Assembly: GCA_044349155.1 (NCBI GenBank)
Contig: JBIKRQ010000134.1
Location: forward strand, 1 to 15,306
DNA: 15,306 bases
Direction: 5' to 3'
From: VGSZ01 sp044349155
GTDB lineage: Bacteria; Myxococcota; UBA727; VGSZ01
Positions 13,310 to 15,306 of this stretch are shown piece by piece (position 1 is the first letter of the stretch; the number at the start of each line of letters is the position of its first letter). Below the pieces are notes generated by a model. It did no database searches and had not been told where the DNA came from. It saw nothing but the letters and a program-made list of their open reading frames with translations. The translations under genes and the position numbers were made by a program.

Positions 13310-13644
13310 GGCGCATGCAGCGACGGCATGTCGTCGTCGAACAGCGGCAGCACCAGGTCGAGGCGGCCGATCTTCGCCAACGCACGCGCTGGCCAGGCGC
13401 GACCCGGCTCGGTCGTGGCGTGCCACAGCTCGTGGTGCAGCACGTCGGCGCACGACGCGGCCTCGGGCCCGATCTCGCCCAGCAGCCGCACCGCCTGCCA
13501 CCCGTGCTTCGGGTCGGAGATCTGCGAGACGAGAAACGGCACCGCCGCAGCGCCGTGCTTGACGAGCGTGGCTTCGGCTTCAGCACGCTCGGCATCGAAC
13601 GCGCACACCTTTGAGAACAAGTCCCGCGCCGCCTCGTTCCTCAT
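13186..13644 (-). CDS. HEAT-repeat protein, N-terminal part (gene apparently frameshifted)
   Basis: As it stands, ATG 13644 opens a frame of 152 codons that stops at 13186. Only the first 111 residues look genuine: MRNEAARDLFSKVCAFDAER, then HGAAAVPFLVSQISDPKHGW, AVRLLGEIGPEA and ARALAKIGRLDLVLPLFDDD, which are HEAT-like helix pairs. After about 13312 this frame becomes Cys/Arg-rich (HYCWCRRCWCC) while the adjacent frame carries on with helical repeats to 12860. Rejoined, the protein would be about 260 residues. The start codon overlaps the stop of the DUF3105/DDDCDG gene (TGATG at 13646-13642), so the two are probably coupled and may act together, with the HEAT protein in the cytoplasm unless an export signal has been missed. 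Confidence 0.66.
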   Translation of the reverse strand: MRNEAARDLFSKVCAFDAERAEAEATLVKHGAAAVPFLVSQISDPKHGWQAVRLLGEIGPEAASCADVLHHELWHATTEPGRAWPARALAKIGRLDLVLPLFDDDMPSLHAPPAYPTGHYCWCRRCWCCDRTATNSSSAAHKVRRPPRCANA

Positions 13645-15306
13645 CAGTGGACAGGGCCGTTGCCGCAGAACGACTCGGGTCCCTTGCCGCGGCAGCCCAC
13701 AGCAAACTGCAGCGCGGCCGCGCGCGGAATGATGCCGGTGTGGTCGGGCAACAAGATGCGCCCACCTTGCTGGCCCACGTTCACCGACGGCTGGTTGTAG
13801 GAAACAACAGCGACCGGCACCTCGAGATCGGGGTCGAACGTCGCCACCGACAACGTATGCCCACAGCCCTGCTGCACGCATTTTCCGTCGGTCTGGCGAC
13901 ACACGCGCAACGCCGTGTTCCTGCAACGGCCGTTGATGCACTCACCCGACGCGCAATCCGTCGACGCTGTGGCCACCGTGCACACCTGCCCATCGGTGGC
14001 CGTGCAATTCGCGTTGGTCGTGCAGCTGCGGTTGTTGGTGACGTCGAACAGGGTGTGCGTGGGGATGGTGGCAAAGCCCGCCAGGAGTTCTGCTTTGGCC
14101 TCGGGCGTCGCGTTTGGTCCCCACAGAAACAGCACGCCACCGTGCTCGAGGTTGTGGATCCAAAAGCCGCGCGGCTCGGGAGCTGCCTGCTCGTACACCG
14201 TGTTCCAGGCACCCCAGCTGCAGCCCATGTGCGGCCCCGACGCCGGCGGATTCGCCGTGTAGGTGAGCTGACCGAACGGATCGGTGCAGCGCGCACGCTT
14301 GCAGTTGGGCGGGTTGTTCGTCGCGCCCACGACGCACGCACCGGCCGCCGTCACGCCACCTTCGTCGACGTGGAAGAAGCTCTCGTTGGGCACGATGTAG
14401 GTGTTGTCGAAGCAGCACCCAAGGGCCGGGTCGCACAGCTCGCGGTCGGGAAAGAGCACATCGTCGTCGGCGGTGCCATCGCAGTCGTCGTCGATGCCGT
14501 CGCGATCGTCGTCGAGGGTGACGGCTGGCGGGTTCGCCACGGCCGAGCACGCGAGGCTCTGGCCGTCGGCCGAACACTGCTGCGTGCCGTTGGTCTGACA
14601 CGGCCCAACACCGGCCGAGCACGCGCTGCCAAACGCGGCGAGCAAGCGGCAGGGCGGCACATCGTCGTCGACGTTGCCGTCGCAATCGTCGTCGAGACCA
14701 TCGAGGGTGTCGTCGACGGCGTTGGTGGGTTGGCCGGCGACGGCATCGCAGGTCAGGCCAATGTTTTGCTCGTCGCACACGAACACGCCGTCGCGGCTGC
14801 ACACGCCAACGCCGGTGGAGCACACGGTGCCGAAACGCGCTTGTTGATCGCAGGGCACCACATCGTCGTCGACCTCGCCGTCGCAGTCGTCGTCGACGCC
14901 GTCGAGGGTGGTGTCGACGTCTGCAAGTGGCGGGAGTGCCTGCGCATCGCACACGAGCTCTGCGCCGTTGTCGGAGCAGGTCAGCGTGCCCTCGGCAAGG
15001 CACGGGCCGGTGCCGACGCTGCAAGCGGTGCCAAAGTCGGCGGCACGGCGGCAGGTGGGCACGTCTTCGTCGGTCATGCCGTCGCAGTCGTCGTCGACGC
15101 CGTCGAAGGTGCTGTCGCTGACCGCCGTGGGCGCCAACGCCACTGCATCGCAGACCAGAGCGTTGTTCTCGCACACCAGCGCGCCTTCGCCAGCACACGC
15201 GCCAACGCCAGCACTGCAGGCATCGCCGCGGTGTTCGTCGACGAGGCAGGTGTCTTCGTCGAGCTGGCCATCGCAGTCGTCGTCGATGTTGTCGGCGGTG
15301 GTGTCT
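13644..15306 (-). CDS. MopE-like DDDCDG-repeat protein with C-terminal DUF3105-like domain, 5'-truncated by window edge
   Basis: The frame is open from 15305 to the TGA at 13646-13644 (553 residues visible) and begins beyond the window. The N-terminal part has five DDDCDG units, each followed by an acidic stretch and an FGTACSxGVGPC-like Cys pattern. Three successive units are exactly 67 residues apart. Such repeats occur in MopE-like and other exported Myxococcota proteins; Asp-rich loops of this kind often bind calcium and the Cys probably form disulfides. The C-terminal part (about 14300-13650) resembles DUF3105: YTANPPASGPHMGC, then GFWIHNLEHGGVLFLWG, with conserved His and Glu that could bind a metal. 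A Cys-rich insert (CTATDGQVC, CASGECINGRC) interrupts this domain before VPVAVVSYNQPSV. It likely acts outside the cell or on the surface. It is coupled to the HEAT-repeat gene. Confidence 0.84.
   Translation of the reverse strand, partial: DTTADNIDDDCDGQLDEDTCLVDEHRGDACSAGVGACAGEGALVCENNALVCDAVALAPTAVSDSTFDGVDDDCDGMTDEDVPTCRRAADFGTACSVGTGPCLAEGTLTCSDNGAELVCDAQALPPLADVDTTLDGVDDDCDGEVDDDVVPCDQQARFGTVCSTGVGVCSRDGVFVCDEQNIGLTCDAVAGQPTNAVDDTLDGLDDDCDGNVDDDVPPCRLLAAFGSACSAGVGPCQTNGTQQCSADGQSLACSAVANPPAVTLDDDRDGIDDDCDGTADDDVLFPDRELCDPALGCCFDNTYIVPNESFFHVDEGGVTAAGACVVGATNNPPNCKRARCTDPFGQLTYTANPPASGPHMGCSWGAWNTVYEQAAPEPRGFWIHNLEHGGVLFLWGPNATPEAKAELLAGFATIPTHTLFDVTNNRSCTTNANCTATDGQVCTVATASTDCASGECINGRCRNTALRVCRQTDGKCVQQGCGHTLSVATFDPDLEVPVAVVSYNQPSVNVGQQGGRILLPDHTGIIPRAAALQFAVGCRGKGPESFCGNGPVH
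14450..15306 (-). repeat. Tandem ~201-bp DDDCDG repeats
   Basis: Five copies of a DNIDDDCDG/DGVDDDCDG-type unit. The core coding motif recurs at 15082 and 14881 on the plus-strand numbering, 201 bp apart, and again 201 bp further on twice. The unit nearest the right edge is about 63 residues. More copies probably lie beyond the window. Confidence 0.88.

Noticed and set aside
1..15306. Frequent GTCGAC/CGTCGACG palindromes as a possible genome-wide signal
   Set aside because: They mostly arise from adjacent Val (GTC) and Asp (GAC) codons in an Asp/Val-rich, GC-rich proteome; no spacing or strand pattern was seen.
1..15306. Search for defence systems, toxin-antitoxin pairs, CRISPR, prophage or IS elements
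   Set aside because: No recognisable effector, integrase, transposase, direct-repeat array or terminal inverted repeats were found. The nuclease-like gene pairs with an oxygenase, not with defence genes.

Overview
The window looks like a chromosomal segment of a Myxococcota (deltaproteobacteria-type) bacterium. The DNA is GC-rich with strong G/C bias at third codon positions. It carries several protein styles typical of that group: Cys-paired RCC1 propellers, MopE-like DDDCDG repeats, and lipoproteins whose anchor is joined to the body by Gly-Glu repeats. This assignment is inferred from gene style, not from a marker phylogeny. I see no phage, insertion sequence, CRISPR array, tRNA or rRNA, and no recognisable defence or biosynthetic cluster.

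Layout, left to right. (1) The 3' part of a secreted RCC1-repeat protein (+), convergent with an MFS transporter (-). (2) A two-gene minus-strand unit: an MpaB/DUF2236-type oxygenase whose stop overlaps (ATGA) the start of an endonuclease V-like gene. The latter seems to carry a one-base frameshift near 2321. (3) Divergent from it, a Gly-Glu lipoprotein preceded by a good match to a sigma-54 promoter. Next comes a strictosidine synthase/SMP-30-like propeller overlapping (ATGA) a small secreted protein. (4) dnaA (-), complete and without dnaN, recF or gyrB beside it, then a 459-bp divergent intergenic region and a lipoprotein alpha/beta hydrolase with 25 Gly-Glu dipeptides. (5) A small lipoprotein (-), a STAS/SpoIIAA-like protein (-), an OsmC-family protein (-) and a second STAS-like protein (+). 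(6) A DUF4388-like signalling protein (+). (7) At the right edge, a minus-strand pair: a large DDDCDG-repeat protein with a C-terminal DUF3105-like domain, cut by the window edge, whose stop overlaps (TGATG) a HEAT-repeat protein. The HEAT gene also appears frameshifted, near 13310.

The genes are mostly unrelated housekeeping and envelope functions. Packing is tight: convergent gaps are 14, 3, 15 and 28 bp. Three likely translationally coupled pairs are visible (MpaB/EndoV-like, propeller/small protein, DUF3105/HEAT). Two genes lack a Shine-Dalgarno site and have a -10-like hexamer 6-7 nt before the ATG, which suggests leaderless transcripts. The most useful follow-ups are the two apparent frameshifts, the sigma-54 site, the MpaB-EndoV pairing and the MopE/DUF3105 architecture. 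I found no strong evidence for a wholly new system.
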